Of a stretch of 64,000 nt of DNA, positions 61,980-64,000 are shown piece after piece (position 1 is the first letter of the stretch; every line of letters starts with the position of its first letter). Origin of the DNA: BOG-908 sp964242115 (lineage in GTDB: Bacteria > Pseudomonadota > Alphaproteobacteria > Acetobacterales > Acetobacteraceae); contig CAXSZX010000016.1 in the NCBI GenBank assembly GCA_964242115.1, positions 1 to 64,000 of the forward strand, read 5' to 3'. The position numbers were made by a program, and so were the translations under genes. Under the pieces are notes generated by a model that saw nothing but the letters and a program-made list of their open reading frames with translations, was not told the origin of the DNA and did not search any database.

Positions 61980-62122
61980 AAGCAAGCAGTTCTTTTTTGA
62001 AAAAAAGAACCAAACTTTTGGTTCTCGGGGCCCGCGATGTTGAAACGACTCGTTTCAGCTTGCCAGGGAAATGAAAGTTTTTTGCTGCTTTTTTTCAAAA
62101 AAGCAGTCCTTGCCTGCTTGCT
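61979..62122. repeat. Palindromic intergenic repeat, copy 18
   Basis: Left TAAGCAAGCAGTTC, TTTTTTGAAAAAAAGAACC; core TGAAACGACTCGTTTCA; right AAAGTTTTTTGCTGC, TTTTTTTCAAAAAAGCAGTC, ending CTTGCCTGCTTGCT. The two arms differ (GTTC/GAAC versus CTGC/GCAG), each keeping its own pairing. It touches the start of the MFS gene and encodes the last codons and stop of the next gene. Confidence 0.96.
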
Positions 62123-63078
62123 GCCCGCTGCCGAACCAGCGCCAGCATAGCCCGGCTGATAGGCGCATCCACCTCCACCCAGCCGGCCATCTCCACCACC
62201 GCGCCCAGGATCGCCTCGATCTCCAATGGCCGGCCCATCTCCAGGTCCTGCAGCATGGACGTCTTGTGCCGGCCCACTTCGGCGGCACCCTCGATGCGCT
62301 TGTCCACATCGATGGCGAAGCGGATGCCCAGGCGTTCGGCCACTGCCTGACCTTCCAGCATCATCGCGCGCGCCACCGCGCGGCTGCCCGGGTCGGACGT
62401 GATCACGTCCAGCGTGGCGGTAGTCAGCGCGCTGATCGGGTTGAACGCCATGTTGCCCCACAGCTTCACCCACAGCTCGTCGCGGATGCGCGGCCGCACC
62501 GGCGCCTTTAGCCCCGCGGCGATGAGCAACGCGGACAGCGTGGCGGCGCGCTCGGAGCGGCTGCCGTCCGGCTCGCCCAGGCTGAAGCGGTCGCCGTAGC
62601 TGTGGTCGATCACGCCGGGTGCGGCAATGGTGGCGGCCGGGTAGACGATGCTGCCCAGGCACTGCGCCGGCGGCAGCGCGTCCCACAGCGCCCCGGCCGG
62701 GTCCACCGAGACGACGCGGCGGTCGCTGAACGGTGCCGGCAGGCCGTGGGTGTACCACCAAGGCACGCCATTGATGGCGGTGACGATGGTGGTGTGCGGC
62801 CCCACCAGCGGTGCCAGTTGCGGCAACGCCGGCTCCAGCGAGTGCGCCTTGAGCGTCAGCACCAGGTAGTCCTGCGGGCCGATCGCGTCGCCGTGCGGCA
62901 CCGCGTTCGGGCGCGTCACGGTGCGCTGCCCGCCGGAGACCAGTGTCAGGCCGTCCTGCTGCACCGCGGCGAGGTGCGGGCCGCGGGCTACGATGGAGAC
63001 GGGGGTGCCGGCTGCTTCGAGGCGTGCCGCCATAAGGCCGCCGATGGCGCCGGCGCCGAAGACGCAGATGCTGGGCAT
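62095..63078 (-). CDS. Ketopantoate reductase (ApbA/PanE) family protein
   Basis: A 327-residue NADP-dependent reductase. The N-terminal Rossmann loop is ICVFGAGAIGGLMAARLEAA. The catalytic lysine is in DELWVKLWGNMAFNPISALT, and the family segment VYPAATIAAPGVIDHSYGDR follows, with a C-terminal helical domain (HKTSMLQDLEMGRPLEIEAI). The NGVPWW motif occurs in a subgroup of ApbA-like proteins beside carboxylate-metabolism genes, so the true substrate may not be ketopantoate. The last residues (SRQGLLF) and TGA stop come from repeat copy 18. The ATG at 63078 is chosen over 63189, whose extra codons lie in repeat copy 19. Confidence 0.87.
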   Translation of the reverse strand: MPSICVFGAGAIGGLMAARLEAAGTPVSIVARGPHLAAVQQDGLTLVSGGQRTVTRPNAVPHGDAIGPQDYLVLTLKAHSLEPALPQLAPLVGPHTTIVTAINGVPWWYTHGLPAPFSDRRVVSVDPAGALWDALPPAQCLGSIVYPAATIAAPGVIDHSYGDRFSLGEPDGSRSERAATLSALLIAAGLKAPVRPRIRDELWVKLWGNMAFNPISALTTATLDVITSDPGSRAVARAMMLEGQAVAERLGIRFAIDVDKRIEGAAEVGRHKTSMLQDLEMGRPLEIEAILGAVVEMAGWVEVDAPISRAMLALVRQRAASRQGLLF

Positions 63079-63095
63079 CAGGGCAAATCCTGACG

Positions 63096-63240
63096 CGAAG
63101 AAAGCGGTTCTTTTTTGAAAAAAAGAACCAAAAAACTTTTGACTCCGCTGTCGCGCGCTCGCCGGAGAGGATCGCGACAGCGGAGGCAAAAGCTTTTTGC
63201 TTTTTTTTCTCGAAAAAGCAGCGCTTGCCTTTGCTCTTGC
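63096..63240. repeat. Palindromic intergenic repeat, copy 19 (near-consensus)
   Basis: Left GAAGAAAGCGGTTC, TTTTTTGAAAAAAAGAACC, then AAAAAACTTTTG; core stem CTCCGCTGTCGCG / CGCGACAGCGGAG; right CAAAAGCTTTTTGC, TTTTTTTTCTCGAAAAAGCAG, ending CGCTTGCC. It lies between two minus-strand genes. Confidence 0.96.
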
Positions 63241-63241
63241 A

Positions 63242-64000
63242 TCAGGCGGTCAGCCCAAGCTTTGCCGCCAGGCCGATGCGCTGGATCTTGCCGGTGGCGC
63301 CCTTGGGGATGTCGTCCATCACCAGCACGCGGCGGGGTACCTTGAAGGCGGCCAGGTGGATGCCCGCGAACGCGCGTATCTCCGCCTCGGTGGCGGCCGC
63401 GCCGGGGTGCAGCACCACCACGGCGCCCACCTCCTCGCCCAGCTTGTCGTGCGGAATGCCGAAGGTGCAGGCCTGGGCGATGGAGGGATGGTCCAGCAGC
63501 ACCACGTCGATCTCCAGCGGGCTGATCTTTTCGCCGCCGCGGTTGATCTGCTCCTTCAGCCGGCCGGTGAGGAACAGGTAGCCCTCTTCGTCCAGGCGCC
63601 CCTGGTCGCCGGTGCGGAACCAGCCCTCGGTAAAGGCCTTTTCGTTGGCTTGCGGGTTGTTGTCGTAGCCGGACGTCACGTTGGGGCCGCGGATCACCAC
63701 CTCGCCGATGTCGCCTTGCGGCAGGATGGCGCCGGAATCGTCCATGATGGCGATCTCGGGTCCTGCGGCCACGCCCACGGCGCCAGGTTTGCGGGCGCGG
63801 GGCGGCAGCGGGTTGGCGGCCATCTGGTGGGCGGCTTCGGTCATGCCGTAGGCTTCGATGACCGGGGCGCCGAACACGTCCTCCAGCTCGGCCATCACCT
63901 GCGGCGGCAGCGAGGCGGACGAGGAGCGGATGAAGCGCAGCTTGGCGGCGCGTGCCTGGTCAGCGTGGGCGCGCATGCGCATCAGGATGGCCTGGTGCAT
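63242..64000 (-). CDS. AMP-dependent acyl-CoA ligase, 3' part (oxalate-CoA ligase-like)
   Basis: The C-terminal 252 residues of an ANL-superfamily enzyme; the start lies beyond base 64000. Present motifs are VIEAYGMTEAAHQMAANPLP (A5), GWFRTGDQGRLDEEGYLFL (A7, with the hinge region LTGRLKEQINRGGEKISPLE, A8) and the catalytic lysine in IPKGATGKIQRIGLA (A10). Such enzymes adenylate a carboxylate and transfer it to CoA. The overall pattern and the nearby OxlT-like transporter suggest oxalate-CoA ligase, but this is inference. Confidence 0.85.
   Translation of the reverse strand: MHQAILMRMRAHADQARAAKLRFIRSSSASLPPQVMAELEDVFGAPVIEAYGMTEAAHQMAANPLPPRARKPGAVGVAAGPEIAIMDDSGAILPQGDIGEVVIRGPNVTSGYDNNPQANEKAFTEGWFRTGDQGRLDEEGYLFLTGRLKEQINRGGEKISPLEIDVVLLDHPSIAQACTFGIPHDKLGEEVGAVVVLHPGAAATEAEIRAFAGIHLAAFKVPRRVLVMDDIPKGATGKIQRIGLAAKLGLTA

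Overview
The window comes from a GC-rich alphaproteobacterium, most probably a member of the Acetobacteraceae (Rhodospirillales). The support is a PQQ biosynthesis cluster together with a quinoprotein dehydrogenase, the hopanoid radical SAM protein HpnH, the alphaproteobacterial flagellar regulators FlaF, FlbT and FlbD, and a lone HWE histidine kinase. I do not assign a genus.

The left third (1 to about 23.3 kb) looks accessory. It carries an oxidative or catabolic gene set: a zinc dehydrogenase fragment, a GST, an amino-acid permease, SnoaL/NTF2-like proteins, an MBL-fold hydrolase, a gamma-resorcylate-decarboxylase-like amidohydrolase, a PQQ dehydrogenase, an aldehyde dehydrogenase, three LysR regulators, an FMN reductase and a large winged-helix/pseudokinase/TPR regulator. 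It is also littered with broken genes: a frameshifted SnoaL gene, a DUF5996 remnant, an OprB-type porin with a nonsense codon and three frameshifts, and remnants of an SDR, an aldo/keto reductase and a membrane protein. It ends at a tRNA-Ser(CGA) gene, so a decaying genomic island is plausible.

From 23.5 kb onward the genes are mostly intact. The order is pqqA-pqqC-pqqD-pqqE (no pqqB), a D-2-hydroxyacid dehydrogenase, two tandem OmpA-like porins, two secreted proteins, mnmA, tlyA, hpnH, a locally duplicated block with a novel 93-residue protein family and a DUF3429 gene, and a GH17-GT2 glucan synthase. The flagellar region (40.2-57.3 kb) follows: flaF, flagellin, a DUF1217 gene, flbT, flgL, flgK and flgE on one side and fliK, flgD, fliF, fliG, fliH, fliN, flbD and flhA on the other. 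Sigma-54-like promoters face outwards upstream of flgE and fliK. After this come a single-domain response regulator, an HWE kinase with two PAS domains, and an OxlT-like transporter, ketopantoate-reductase-like and acyl-CoA-ligase set that may handle oxalate.

The most striking structure is a family of about 19 copies of a roughly 120-160 bp palindromic element spread across the whole window. Each full copy has AT-rich terminal inverted repeats of about 45 bp, each of which folds on itself, around a GC-rich core stem. Almost every convergent gene pair has a copy, and many copies touch or supply the stop codon of a neighbouring gene. This looks like a mobile or amplified bidirectional transcription-termination module. 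A second notable event is a tandem duplication at 34.2-36.3 kb in which the two copies have decayed in complementary ways.
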